Assembly (NCBI GenBank): GCA_031269945.1
Contig: JAISYK010000007.1
Location: 1-64,000 of the forward strand
From: Candidatus Endomicrobiellum calonymphae
GTDB lineage: Bacteria; Elusimicrobiota; Endomicrobiia; Endomicrobiales; Endomicrobiaceae
Direction: 5' to 3'
Length of the DNA stretch: 64,000 nucleotides
The notes below the pieces were generated by a model. The model ran no database searches and had not been told where the DNA came from. It saw nothing but the letters and a program-made list of their open reading frames with translations. Each line of letters opens with the position of its first letter. Position 1 is the stretch's first letter. A program made the position numbers and the translations under genes. Shown piece after piece: positions 1 through 8,944 of the stretch.

Positions 1-85
1 AGCTATGGAGAAGCAGTTAAGATTTGCGATTAGAGAAGGTGGTAAAACAGTCGGTTCGGGTATAGTTACCGAAATATTAGATTGA
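1..85 (+). CDS. tuf: Elongation factor Tu, 3' end (partial)
   Basis: Only the last 27 codons lie in the window; the frame begins at base 2 and ends with TGA. The C-terminal peptide RFAIREGGKTVGSGIVTEIL is the highly conserved end of EF-Tu domain III, the GTPase that delivers aminoacyl-tRNA to the ribosome. The following order rpmG, tRNA-Trp, secE, nusG is the standard bacterial arrangement downstream of a tuf gene, which supports the call. Confidence 0.95.
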   Translation, partial: AMEKQLRFAIREGGKTVGSGIVTEILD

Positions 86-266
86 TCGGTTTTATCGATT
101 ATTTACTTTTAGGTTAAAAAGTGAAGTTGTTTTGTGTTGTGTTTATTGGTTTTGTTGAAGAAAATGAGTTTTGTTTGTTATGTTTGCGTCTAGAATTGGA
201 GATTTAGTTGGATCCTCCAGCAGTAAAAGTACGTAAATATAAAATATGTCCGGAGAATTGAATAGA

Positions 267-419
267 ATGACTGAAAGATTTATTGTGACTATGGCATGTA
301 GTGTGTGTAAAAATAGAAATTATTATTTTACTCAAAGTAAAAAACAGGAGGGGAAGCTTGCTTTAAAGAAATTTTGTAAAAATTGTGGAAAAAGTACTGA
401 CCATAGAGAGACAAAATAA
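267..419 (+). CDS. rpmG: Ribosomal protein bL33
   Basis: A 50-residue protein, too short for the ORF track, starting MTERFIVTMACSVCKNRNYY. Two CxxC pairs (CSVC and CKNC) form a zinc ribbon, so this is the zinc-binding version of the large-subunit protein bL33. The ATG follows a GGAGAA ribosome-binding site. It lies between tuf and tRNA-Trp, its usual place. Length and termini agree with the family. Confidence 0.95.
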   Translation: MTERFIVTMACSVCKNRNYYFTQSKKQEGKLALKKFCKNCGKSTDHRETK

Positions 420-438
420 TTAATTAACTATAATAATT

Positions 439-509
439 AGGGGTATAAGTTAACGGTAAACTGTTGGTCTCCAAAACCAGCTTTGAGGGTTCAAGTCCTT
501 CTGCCCCTG
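439..509 (+). tRNA. tRNA-Trp (CCA anticodon)
   Basis: A 71-nt cloverleaf. The acceptor strands AGGGGTA and TGCCCCT pair over 7 bp with one G-U, and the T arm contains GGTTCAAGTCC. The anticodon loop CTCCAAA on a TTGGT/ACCAG stem gives CCA, which reads UGG. The 3' CCA is not encoded. Its position between rpmG and secE is conserved in many bacteria. Confidence 0.95.
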
Positions 510-578
510 TTTTCGTGGATGTGTTGTTGGGATGTTGAAATATAAATGCAAGCAAGGTATAAAGTGAATTTCATTAAG

Positions 579-761
579 ATGTCTGTGCAGTTTTTGAAAG
601 ACGCGTATTATGAGCTTATTAAGGTTACATGGCTTGGGAAAAAAGAAGTTGTGGGAACTACGCTAATAGTGATTGTATTTATTATTGTTATGTCTATTTT
701 TATAAGCATCGTTGATTTAATTTTAAGTACAATTATGCGTGCTATATATTACAATAATTAA
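579..761 (+). CDS. secE: Preprotein translocase subunit SecE
   Basis: A 60-residue single-span form of SecE, the small subunit that clamps SecY in the inner-membrane Sec channel. The amphipathic motif FLKDAYYELIKVTW followed by GKKEVV and one hydrophobic helix (TLIVIVFIIVMSIFISIV) is diagnostic. The ORF track opens 33 bases earlier at another ATG. I prefer the ATG at 579 because family members start a few residues before QFLK, but neither start has a clear ribosome-binding site. nusG follows, as usual. Confidence 0.9.
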   Translation: MSVQFLKDAYYELIKVTWLGKKEVVGTTLIVIVFIIVMSIFISIVDLILSTIMRAIYYNN

Positions 762-813
762 AATATATTTCAATGAATTGTGAGCGTAGAATAGTTATTG
801 AGTTGGGGTAAAA

Positions 814-1344
814 ATGGCAAATCAATGGTATGTTGTTCACACTTATTCGGGACACGAAGATAAAGTAAAAAAAAGTTTGGAAGTGAGTATTGCAAATTTG
901 AGTATGCAAGATACTGTTTCTCAAGTATTGGTTCCTTCTGAAGAAGTAGTTGAAATAAAACAAAGCAGGAAAATAGTAAAAAAAAGAAAATTTTATCCTG
1001 GTTACGTTTTCGTTGAAATGGCTATGAATGATATAACTTATTGGCTTATTAGAAATACAGCAGGAGTTACGGGTTTTTTAGGTGATGTTAAACCTACTCC
1101 AATGGCTCAAAATGAGGTTGAAAATCTTCTCAACATAATTATCAATCCGAGTGTTTCCAAACCTAGACTGGCAATATCGTTTGAAAAAGGAGAGCGTGTT
1201 CGTATTATTGAAGGCCCATTTAAACATTTTATTGGTGTTGTTGATGAAGTTAATCAGGAGAGAGGCAAACTTAGGGTTATGGTAACTATATTTGGAAGAC
1301 CTACTCCAGTAGAACTTGATTTTTTACAAGTTGAGAAAATGTAA
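814..1344 (+). CDS. nusG: Transcription termination/antitermination protein NusG
   Basis: A 176-residue NusG with the N-terminal NGN domain beginning WYVVHTYSGHEDKVKKSLE and a C-terminal KOW domain around GERVRIIEGPFKHFIGVVDEV. It binds RNA polymerase and links it to Rho and the ribosome. Length is typical. An SD-like TTGGGG precedes the ATG. It sits in the secE-nusG-rplK-rplA string. Confidence 0.97.
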   Translation: MANQWYVVHTYSGHEDKVKKSLEVSIANLSMQDTVSQVLVPSEEVVEIKQSRKIVKKRKFYPGYVFVEMAMNDITYWLIRNTAGVTGFLGDVKPTPMAQNEVENLLNIIINPSVSKPRLAISFEKGERVRIIEGPFKHFIGVVDEVNQERGKLRVMVTIFGRPTPVELDFLQVEKM

Positions 1345-1443
1345 TGTTATAATAAGTAACTAAAGTTTTATCTTACTTATTTAGTATCATGCCAGTTGAG
1401 GTTTTGAGTACAACATTTATAGAATAGTACAGGAGTTATAAAA

Positions 1444-1878
1444 ATGGCCCCCAAAAAAGTAAAAGCAATAATTAAATTGCAAATTTCTGCAGGAGGAGCA
1501 AGTCCTGTGCCGCCAGTAGGTCCTGCTTTGGGACAGCAAGGCGTAAATATTATGAATTTTTGTAAACAGTTTAATGAAAGTACAAAGAGGATGGAACAAG
1601 GTACGATAATACCTGTAGTTATAACTGTATTTGAGGATAAATCATTTACGTTCATAACAAAGATGCCTCCTGTCTCAGCCTTGATTAAGAAAGCTGTTGG
1701 TATTGCTAGGGCTTCAGGTGTTCCTAATAGAGATAAAGTAGGGAAGATTACTAAACTACAAGTGAATGAGATAGTTAAACAGAAACTTCCAGATTTGAAT
1801 GTTAATGAAAACTTGAACTCAGCTAGACTTATGGTAGAGGGGACTGCGAGAAGTATGGGTGTTGATATAGTTGAATAA
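1444..1878 (+). CDS. rplK: Ribosomal protein uL11
   Basis: A 144-residue uL11, which binds 23S rRNA at the GTPase-associated centre. Signatures are [20 protein letters not shown] near the N-terminus, [12 protein letters not shown], and a C-terminal RNA-binding domain ending [19 protein letters not shown] ribosome-binding site lies 8 bases before the ATG. Co-directional with nusG and rplA. Confidence 0.97.
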   Translation: MAPKKVKAIIKLQISAGGASPVPPVGPALGQQGVNIMNFCKQFNESTKRMEQGTIIPVVITVFEDKSFTFITKMPPVSALIKKAVGIARASGVPNRDKVGKITKLQVNEIVKQKLPDLNVNENLNSARLMVEGTARSMGVDIVE

Positions 1879-1920
1879 AAAATTTGGAAATTTTTGACAT
1901 GTTGTATAAAGGGAAAATTA

Positions 1921-2598
1921 ATGAGCAAAAGGTTAAAGGAAGCAAGAAAATTAATTGATAAAAGCAAAATTTATATTTTAGCTGAGGCTGTGACTTTGCT
2001 GAAAAAAATGTCAAAAGCAAAATTTGATGAAACTGTTGAAGTCCATATTAAATTGAGGATAGATCCTAAAAAAAGTGACCAAATGTTAAGAGGAACATTG
2101 TCTCTTCCGTATGGTATTGGAAGAACAAGGAGAGTTGCGGTTTTAGTAAAAGGGGAAAAGCAGAAAGAAGCTGAAGCGGCAGGTGCCGATATTGTTGGTT
2201 ATGATGATTTGGTTGATAATATATCAAAAGGCGATATTGATTTTGATGTTTTGGTCGCGACACCTGATGTTATGAAAGATTTAAGTAAAGTTGCAAAAAT
2301 TTTAGGGCCCAAAGGTATTATGCCGAGTCCAAAATCGGGGACTGTAACGTTTGAAATTACTAAAACAGTTATGGAGCTTAAAAAAGGAAGATTGGAATAT
2401 AAAAATGATTCTTCAGGAATAGTTCATGTCCCGGTAGGAAAAATATCGTTTGAGGAAGAAAAACTTGTGAGTAATATAAAAACTTTATTAGAAACTGTTG
2501 TAAAGTCAAAATCTGTAAGTTCAAAAGGACAATATATAAAAAGTGTTTCTATTTCATCGACTATGGGGCCTGGGATATTTGTTATGAGTAAGATATAA
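1921..2598 (+). CDS. rplA: Ribosomal protein uL1
   Basis: A 225-residue uL1, the L1-stalk protein that usually also represses its own operon. Recognisable segments are FDETVEVHIKLRIDPKKSDQ, RGTLSLPYGIGRTRRVAVL and GPKGIMPSPKSGTV. The ORF track opens at 1894, but the ATG at 1921 follows AAAGGGA and matches the family N-terminus (MSKRLKEARKLID). rplJ and rplL do not follow; a hairpin and the rimP remnant do. Confidence 0.96.
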   Translation: MSKRLKEARKLIDKSKIYILAEAVTLLKKMSKAKFDETVEVHIKLRIDPKKSDQMLRGTLSLPYGIGRTRRVAVLVKGEKQKEAEAAGADIVGYDDLVDNISKGDIDFDVLVATPDVMKDLSKVAKILGPKGIMPSPKSGTVTFEITKTVMELKKGRLEYKNDSSGIVHVPVGKISFEEEKLVSNIKTLLETVVKSKSVSSKGQYIKSVSISSTMGPGIFVMSKI

Positions 2599-2640
2599 AT
2601 GATACAAATACCTTTGAAGTGTCTGTTACGATTATTTTGG

Positions 2641-2672
2641 AGGCGACCTTAAAGTCGTCTTTCTCTTTTTCA
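2641..2672 (+). terminator. Probable Rho-independent terminator after rplA
   Basis: GGCGAC CTTAAA GTCGTC forms a 6-bp stem (one G-U) with a 6-base loop, followed by TTTCTCTTTTTC. It lies 43 bases after the rplA stop and would end the tuf-to-rplA transcript before the rimP-nusA operon. Confidence 0.6.
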
Positions 2673-2739
2673 ATGGGAATTGTTTTGATGGGAAGTATAA
2701 ACCAAAAAAGATAGTTAATTTACCGAGCATTTAATAATT

Positions 2740-3130
2740 ACCGAGAAGGAAAAAATTGAAATAGTTGATGTGTAGCATGTTGACATGTTAAGAAGAGTGG
2801 TAATTGTGTCGTAGGAATTTTTGTTGATAAAAAAAAGTGCTGGTGTGCGACTGTAAGCAATTGTGTGAGTATCGGTCATTTTTTTTTATTTTTTTAGATC
2901 ATAGATCATAATATATTTGCGTGCTCTTATTTTTTGGAAGTCTCGTCTCCCCGGAAATCGATTCATAGGGTTTTGAATAAGTAAGAAAACTTTGAGAGTT
3001 TTGTGAGAAATAGAGTAAAAATTCTGACTTTTAATTTTATAAATGATAGAAGAAAGTTCTTGAGTGCTTTTTGGATTTTGTAGATGGAAAAATGATGAGG
3101 TAGAGAGTAAATATAATAATAGATGGAATA
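2740..3130 (+). pseudogene. rimP: rimP remnant (ribosome maturation factor), stops and frameshifts
   Basis: No open frame is present, but conceptual translation across frames gives the RimP landmarks in order: IEIVDV with LRRVV, then IFVDKKK, then YFLEVSSP followed by ENFESFVRNRVKI and INDRRKF. Intact RimP carries a conserved LEVSSPGLDRPL motif followed by a segment of this kind. The position directly upstream of nusA is the canonical place for rimP. Several in-frame stops and at least two frame changes show it is dead. RimP assists 30S assembly, so its loss is notable beside intact rbfA. Edges are approximate. Confidence 0.8.
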
Positions 3131-3161
3131 TGAAACGATGAGAGGGGGGAGGGGGGGGTAA

Positions 3162-4250
3162 ATGGCAGAAAAAAGTGAAATTTTAATAGCTCTTGAACAG
3201 ATTGAAAAAGATAAAAAATTAAAGAAAGAAGATATTTTGATGACTATAGAAAGTGCACTTATGTTAGCTTATAAAAAACATGTTGGTAAAAGTGCTAATG
3301 TTGAGGCAAAAATTGATATCGACACCGGTGAAATGACTACAAATATAAGAAAAGTTGTTGTTGAAAATGTTGTAAATCCATTATTAGAAATAAGTGTTCG
3401 AGATGCAAAAAAAATTGATCAGAATACATGCCTTGGTTATGAAGTAAAAATACCTCTTAATCCTCAAAGTTTTGCACGTATTGCTGCACAAACGGCGAGG
3501 CAGATTATAGTTCAGAAGATAAAAGAGTCTGAAAAAGATTTACTATTTGACGAAATGAAAAGAAAGGTTGGACAAATTGTAAATGGAATTATATATCGAA
3601 TAACAGATAGAAATAATATCATTGTTGACTTGGGTAAAACTGAAGCTATACTTCCTGTGAGTGAGCAGGTTATTAAAGAAAAATTTAGCATAGGGCAACA
3701 TATAAAAGCTGTTGTTTTAAAAGTTGAAAGAAATACTAAAGGGCCTGACATTATTTTATCGAGGAAAAATACTTGTTTTGTAAAAAAACTTTTTGAAATT
3801 GAAGTTCCTGAAATTTATGAGAAGATTGTGGAAATAGTAAATGTGGTAAGAGAAGCTGGTGTTAGGACAAAGGTGACTGTAGTATCTCACAACCCTAAAG
3901 TAGACCCTGTAGGTGCATGTGTAGGTATAAAAGGGATGCGAGTTAAGCCTATAATTGATGAACTCAGAGGGGAAAAGATTGATTTAGTGTCTTATTCTAT
4001 GGATCCTGCAAAATATGTAGCTAATTCATTATCTCCTGCAAAAGTTATTTCTGTAGTTATTGTTTCAGATAGTGATAAAAAAGCAGAAGTTTTAATAGCC
4101 AGTGATATGTTGTCTTTAGCTATTGGTAGGAACGGACATAATGTAAGACTTGCTGCAAAACTCACTGGTTGGCGTATTGATGTAAAATCGGAAAAGCAGA
4201 AAGTGGAGATAAATTGCGAAAATAGTGAAGAAATTGAAGCGCTTAATTAA
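3162..4250 (+). CDS. nusA: Transcription termination/antitermination factor NusA
   Basis: A 362-residue NusA, which binds RNA polymerase and modulates pausing and termination. N-terminal domain about 1-130, S1 domain about 135-200 (GQIVNGIIYRITDRNNIIVD), KH domains about 230-340 (VDPVGACVGIKGMRVKPII and IGRNGHNVRLAAKLTGW). It lacks the C-terminal acidic repeats of the enterobacterial protein, as many NusAs do. The ATG is preceded by an odd G-rich tract (GAGAGGGGGGAGGGGGGG) containing the ribosome-binding site. First intact gene of the nusA-infB-rbfA operon. Confidence 0.96.
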   Translation: MAEKSEILIALEQIEKDKKLKKEDILMTIESALMLAYKKHVGKSANVEAKIDIDTGEMTTNIRKVVVENVVNPLLEISVRDAKKIDQNTCLGYEVKIPLNPQSFARIAAQTARQIIVQKIKESEKDLLFDEMKRKVGQIVNGIIYRITDRNNIIVDLGKTEAILPVSEQVIKEKFSIGQHIKAVVLKVERNTKGPDIILSRKNTCFVKKLFEIEVPEIYEKIVEIVNVVREAGVRTKVTVVSHNPKVDPVGACVGIKGMRVKPIIDELRGEKIDLVSYSMDPAKYVANSLSPAKVISVVIVSDSDKKAEVLIASDMLSLAIGRNGHNVRLAAKLTGWRIDVKSEKQKVEINCENSEEIEALN

Positions 4251-4384
4251 AGCATAACTTGTAAATATAAAAAAAATAACTTTTTTAAGTGTTGATAATT
4301 TGCTACTTCATTCAGATTAAGATTTAGGATCTAGAAAAATATTGAAGTAGTGAAAAAAGTATTTAAAAGGTAAGTGGAGTGTTT

Positions 4385-6679
4385 ATGTCATTAAAACAAA
4401 TTAATAAAGACAAAAATTCTGAAAAAAGAACCATAAAGGGAAAAATTGTATCTAATTCTAAAAAGAAGTTGAGAAAAACTGCTGCTTCAGGTGTCAAAAG
4501 AAAAACTAAAGTAAAATCTGTGGCTGAAAAAACAAAAATGAGAATTAAGCCAAAATCTGTTAAAACGAAAATTAAAAAGTCTCATCCTTCTAAAAGTAAA
4601 ACTATAAAGAAAGGTGTTTCAAAAAAAAAGAAGCTTTTAAAAGCTGGTAATGAAAAAAATATCATAGAAGAACATAATTTTGAAGATTTTGTAAAAAAAG
4701 AAAAGTTGAAAGAAACATCTGTGGAAGTGAAAGTACAAGAAATTCCAACAGTTAAGGGTGATTTATTGTCCTGTTCAAGTACTCCCGCAGTAACTGAAAA
4801 ACAAAAATCAAATTCAGCGGATCAAGTGTTTATGGATTTAGAGCAATCTGTTAAAAAACAGGAAGAACAAAAAACCATTCTAAGTGAATCTATAGAATCT
4901 GAGTCTGAAACTAATAAAAGCAAATATATAGGAACGATTTTAATAAATGAGTTGACGACTGTGAAAGATCTTGCCGATAAAATGAAATTGAAAGTTGAAG
5001 ACGTTTTGAAAAAACTTCTTTCACTTGGAAGTCTCTCTACGATAAAACAGAAACTTGATAGCGACGTAGCTATTCTTTTGGCTGGGGAATTTGGATATGA
5101 TGCAAGATTGGCTTCGATTTATTATGAAGAAAAAAAAGTAGACACTGAAAAAGAAGATCTTTCAAAATTAAAGTTGCGGGACCCTGTTATTACAATTATG
5201 GGACATGTTAATCATGGTAAAACTTCTTTACTTGATGCAATAAGAAGTAGTGATGTTGTAGCTGGTGAATATGGTGGAATTACACAACATATAGGAGCTT
5301 ATAGAGTTAAAGTTCCTGATGGGAAAAATATTGTATTTTTAGATACTCCTGGTCATGAGATTTTTACAGCTATGCGCTCTAGGGGAGCTCAAATTACTGA
5401 CATAGTTGTGCTTGTAGTTTCTGCAAGTGATGGCGTAATGCCTCAAACCGTTGAAGTCATAAATCTTGCAAAAACTGCAAACGTTGCTGTTATAGTTGCA
5501 ATAAATAAAATAGATTTGCCTGTTTCGGACCCTCAAAGAATACGCAAAGAGTTAAGTAATTATGGGTTTGTCCCTGAAGAATGGGGTGGCGACACAATAA
5601 TGGTTGATATTTCTGCAAAGCAAAAAATTAACATTGATTTATTACTTGAAATGATTTTACTCAAAGCTGAAATGATGGAGCTTAAAGCAAATCCTGATAA
5701 AAATGCTAAAGGAATAGTTGTAGAGGCTAAACTTGATTCACGTAAAGGAACAGTTGTAACGCTTTTAGTTCAGAATGGAACTTTAAAAATTGGTGATAAT
5801 TTAGTTATAGGAACTGCTTATGGTAAAGTAAGAGCTATGAGTGATGAACACGGGGAAAGACTTATTGAGGCTCCTCCTAGTACTCCTGTTGAAATTTTGG
5901 GTATGAATGAGCCACCTCAAGCAGGTGATGAGTTTGTTGTGGTTGGTCATGAATCACAGGCAAGGCAAATTGTTCAATCAAAGAAAGAAAAAATTAAAGA
6001 AGCTTCTTTAAAGCCAAGACATCATTTATCTCTTGCCGATATAAATTTAAGACAAGCGAAAGATTTGCGAATAATACTGAAAGCGGATGCTCAAGGTTCT
6101 TTAGGTGCTTTGGTTGATGCATTGGAAAGACTTTCGACCCCTGAAATAAGTTTAAAAATAATACATAAAGGTACAGGTGCAATTACAGAATCAGACGTTA
6201 CTTTAGCGGTTGCCTCGGATGCTTTGATAATTGGATTTAACTTGCGTCTCGACGCTGTAGTTGAAAAACTCATAGAAGTTGAAAGGGTAAATGTAAATGT
6301 TTACAGAGTTATTTATGATTTGATTGCAGATGTTAAAGCTGCCATGGAGGGCTTGCTTGATCCTCATATAGAAGAAAAAATACTAGGTAAGGCTATTGTG
6401 AAACAGGTGTTCAAATTATCAAACCATGGAACGATTTCAGGGTGTTCTGTTGTTGATGGAAAAATACAAAGAGGTATCAAAGCAAGAATTTTAAGAAATA
6501 ACGTTGTTGTTTTTGAGGGTAATATTTCTTCATTGAAGAGATTCAAAGATGATATAAAAGAAGTAGAGAAAGGCTGTGAATGCGGTATTGGTCTTGAAAA
6601 TTTTTCTGATGTAAAACAGGGAGATATAATTGAAAACTATATTATGAAAAAAATTGCAAGGAAGTTAGATAGTAATTGA
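4385..6679 (+). CDS. infB: Translation initiation factor IF-2
   Basis: A 764-residue IF-2, the GTPase that places initiator tRNA on the 30S subunit. The first 170 residues are a lysine-rich low-complexity region, followed by an IF2-N-like segment (LADKMKLKVEDVLKKL). The G domain has GHVNHGKTSLLD (G1), DTPGHEIF (G3) and NKID (G4); domains II-IV follow. The ORF track opens at a GTG at 4379. The ATG two codons later has AGGTAAGTGGAG at proper spacing and is the better start. Confidence 0.96.
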   Translation: MSLKQINKDKNSEKRTIKGKIVSNSKKKLRKTAASGVKRKTKVKSVAEKTKMRIKPKSVKTKIKKSHPSKSKTIKKGVSKKKKLLKAGNEKNIIEEHNFEDFVKKEKLKETSVEVKVQEIPTVKGDLLSCSSTPAVTEKQKSNSADQVFMDLEQSVKKQEEQKTILSESIESESETNKSKYIGTILINELTTVKDLADKMKLKVEDVLKKLLSLGSLSTIKQKLDSDVAILLAGEFGYDARLASIYYEEKKVDTEKEDLSKLKLRDPVITIMGHVNHGKTSLLDAIRSSDVVAGEYGGITQHIGAYRVKVPDGKNIVFLDTPGHEIFTAMRSRGAQITDIVVLVVSASDGVMPQTVEVINLAKTANVAVIVAINKIDLPVSDPQRIRKELSNYGFVPEEWGGDTIMVDISAKQKINIDLLLEMILLKAEMMELKANPDKNAKGIVVEAKLDSRKGTVVTLLVQNGTLKIGDNLVIGTAYGKVRAMSDEHGERLIEAPPSTPVEILGMNEPPQAGDEFVVVGHESQARQIVQSKKEKIKEASLKPRHHLSLADINLRQAKDLRIILKADAQGSLGALVDALERLSTPEISLKIIHKGTGAITESDVTLAVASDALIIGFNLRLDAVVEKLIEVERVNVNVYRVIYDLIADVKAAMEGLLDPHIEEKILGKAIVKQVFKLSNHGTISGCSVVDGKIQRGIKARILRNNVVVFEGNISSLKRFKDDIKEVEKGCECGIGLENFSDVKQGDIIENYIMKKIARKLDSN

Positions 6680-6880
6680 GGCACTTATTTTTGTAATGAC
6701 ATTATATTTTTATATTAAAGATTAAAAAATATTAAAATAAGGCATTATTATAGAGTTATTTGTTCCAGAGTCCTGTCTTAGTAGTTCGTTTGTGTTTGAC
6801 TTTTAAAAAAAGTAAGTTTTTACGCCCCTGCGTATAAAAGAGTTCTTAGGGACTAAATTTTAAAGGGGATTAAATCCGCT

Positions 6881-7231
6881 ATGGCGTTGTTATATAAAAG
6901 ATCTGTGAGGGTTGGGGAGCTTGTACATAAAATTGTAGCTGAAGTTGTGAGAGAAATAAATAGTTTAGATGCAAATCTTGTTACAATTACGGGTGTTAAG
7001 CTTACAGATGATTTGTTAAACTGCAAAATTTATTACTCAGTGTTTGGAGCAAAAGATGGTAAGAAAAAAACAGATGACATTTTGAAAAAAAACGTAAAAA
7101 ATGTGAGGTACCAACTGGCTTGGCGTTTAAATTTAAGATATGTCCCCATAATATCTTTTGTTTACGATAACACCGATGAGAACGTTTCAAAAATATTTGA
7201 CCTTATTAAAAAAATAAAAAAAGAAAATTAA
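6881..7231 (+). CDS. rbfA: Ribosome-binding factor A
   Basis: A 116-residue RbfA, a KH-like 30S maturation factor. The N-terminus RSVRVGELVHKIVAEVVREI, the segment VTITGVKLTDDLLNCKIYYSV and the C-terminal RYVPIISFVYDNTDENVSKI are typical. AAAGGGGAT precedes the ATG. It follows infB after about 200 bases without an evident gene. It stays intact although neighbouring rimP and truB have decayed. Confidence 0.93.
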   Translation: MALLYKRSVRVGELVHKIVAEVVREINSLDANLVTITGVKLTDDLLNCKIYYSVFGAKDGKKKTDDILKKNVKNVRYQLAWRLNLRYVPIISFVYDNTDENVSKIFDLIKKIKKEN

Positions 7232-7350
7232 TTATTATTTTATTTACTATAATAATATATAAAATTTTAATAGTAGTTGAAGATTGAATAGGATAGCGGG
7301 TTATAAGGTATCTAAATTAAAGATTGAAGGTAAATTTTGTTGTTTTATAA

Positions 7351-8361
7351 ATGGAAATTAGCGAAAGAATAAAAATCAATATGTCAGATTTTAAAAAAAT
7401 TTCTGAAATATCTAAAATAATCGAATATTCCGAGACGTTTTTTGTTGCTGGTCATATAAAACCTGATGGAGATAGTTTAGGTTCAGCCTTAGCCTTAGCT
7501 TCTGTGTTGAAAAGATTTGGCAAAAAAGTTTGTGTTTATTGCTGTGACGAAATTCCTGATTTTTTGAGGTTTCTCAAAGGTATTGATGAAATAAAAAGAA
7601 TAGCAAAAAAAAATGATGTGTTTGACTGTGCAATAATCTTAGAATCTATTGATTTTTCTAGGATGGGTGATATAATTAACCCCGGACAAGTTAAAAGAAT
7701 AATAAACATAGATCATCATCTCGCACATACAAACTTTGGTGATGTGAATTATGTTGTTCCTTCCTCATCATCAACTGCAGAGCTTGTACTAAATGTTTTA
7801 GAATATATGAAAGTTGAGCTTACAAAAAATGAAGCGGAAAGCCTCTACACTGGCGTATTGATCGATACAGGTCGTTTTCAGCAAATAAATACTACTCCTG
7901 ATTCACACATTGCTTGTGCTAAGCTCATGAGGTTTGGTATAGATGTAAATGATATTTATAAAAGAATTTATGCGAATAGTTCCGTCGATACTTTGAAGCT
8001 ACATGGATTAGCACTTTGTGGAATCGAAACGATTTTTAATAACCATGTTTCCTATATTGTTTTAAAAAAAAGTATGTTTAAAAAAATTGTCTCAAGAGAT
8101 CTCGATACAGATGATATAATAAATTATACTTTGAAGATAAAAGGCGTAAGAATTGGTTGCCTCTTCAGAGAAATAGATAAAAAAATTACAAGAATCAGTT
8201 GCCGTTCTGTAAAGGACTTTAATGTTTTGGAAATCATGCGCAGATTTGGTGGTGGGGGACATAAAAATGCTGCAGGTTGTATAATCAAGTCTGGGATAAA
8301 TGATTCAATCAAGCTAATAAGCGATATTTTAAAAGAGAGACTTAATGACGACGATATATAA
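7351..8361 (+). CDS. nrnA: DHH-family phosphoesterase, NrnA-like (oligoribonuclease / pAp phosphatase)
   Basis: A 336-residue DHH/DHHA1 protein that probably hydrolyses short oligonucleotides and/or 3'-phosphoadenosine phosphate using Mn2+. Motifs: HIKPDGDSLGS (I), INIDHHLAHTNFGD (III), GVLIDTGRFQ (IV), and the DHHA1 glycine-rich RFGGGGHKNAAGC. Motif II, usually an Asp in an ILD-type strand, reads AIILESIDFSRMGD, so Glu may replace Asp. The next start, ATG at 7381, is possible; neither start has a strong ribosome-binding site. Position between rbfA and truB is canonical. The dead truB frame overlaps its 3' end. Confidence 0.9.
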   Translation: MEISERIKINMSDFKKISEISKIIEYSETFFVAGHIKPDGDSLGSALALASVLKRFGKKVCVYCCDEIPDFLRFLKGIDEIKRIAKKNDVFDCAIILESIDFSRMGDIINPGQVKRIINIDHHLAHTNFGDVNYVVPSSSSTAELVLNVLEYMKVELTKNEAESLYTGVLIDTGRFQQINTTPDSHIACAKLMRFGIDVNDIYKRIYANSSVDTLKLHGLALCGIETIFNNHVSYIVLKKSMFKKIVSRDLDTDDIINYTLKIKGVRIGCLFREIDKKITRISCRSVKDFNVLEIMRRFGGGGHKNAAGCIIKSGINDSIKLISDILKERLNDDDI

Positions 8362-8921
8362 TGATATTCCAGGATTACTGTTTTTAGACAAACTACAAAA
8401 TATCAATTTGTTTAAAGTTGTTCATAAAATAAAAGAAATTTTGAACGTTAAAAAAGTAGAACATGTGGTACTTTAGATCCTGCAAGGGCTTGGCTTTTAC
8501 TTATACTGATAGCTGAAATCACAAAATTGCGAGGCAAATTTATGGGAAAAATAAAGTTTATGTAAGTTCTTTCCTTCTAGGTGTGGTTAATTTTGGCGAG
8601 GAAATAGTTTTTTCAAGATAGTATTTTTAATTTAGATATTAAAAGTGATAGTGAAAGTGGCAAAAATGTTTACGAGAAGTTTTCTATGTATTCGGTATAT
8701 TGTGGCAAAGATAAAAAAAGTGCTCAAGCGAAATTTTGGTAATGTTTTGAGATGTGCAGTCTAAAATAGGTCAAAACTTTTAGGGAAGGAAGAGTGGAAA
8801 ATGTTTAGTATATTGTGGGGATACCTTAATGTTTGAAGATATGATGAGTAATAATGATAAAATGATTAAGAAATTGATACTAGCAGATGAGCTTTTTAAA
8901 TTTTTTAAGTTAAGTGGTTAG
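8345..8921 (+). pseudogene. truB: truB remnant (tRNA pseudouridine-55 synthase), frameshifted and shortened
   Basis: An ATG overlapping the nrnA end opens a frame giving PGLLFLDKLQNINLFKVVHK then IKEILNVKKVEHV, which matches the TruB N-terminus. It then stops. The next frame continues the conserved GTLDPA. Later frames give FSMYSVY, resembling the conserved PPMYSA element, and a C-terminal MFEDMMSNNDKMIKKL tail. About 0.58 kb remains of roughly 0.9 kb, so material has been lost as well as frameshifted. The nrnA-truB-ribF order is canonical. Without another copy, U55 modification of tRNA would be missing. Confidence 0.82.
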
Positions 8922-8944
8922 ACATTTATGTATAAAATTATAGA

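Noticed and set aside
742-963. Minus-strand ORF over secE/nusG
   Set aside because: Antisense shadow of nusG with low-complexity aromatic composition; no family resemblance or ribosome-binding site.
1377-1967. 196-codon minus-strand ORF over rplK
   Set aside because: Shadow of the uL11 gene; hydrophobic composition arises from the antisense frame.
2600-2740. Possible rplJ/rplL remnant after rplA
   Set aside because: The 140 bases after rplA contain only a terminator hairpin and A/T-rich sequence. The next recognisable fragments match RimP, not L10 or L7/L12.
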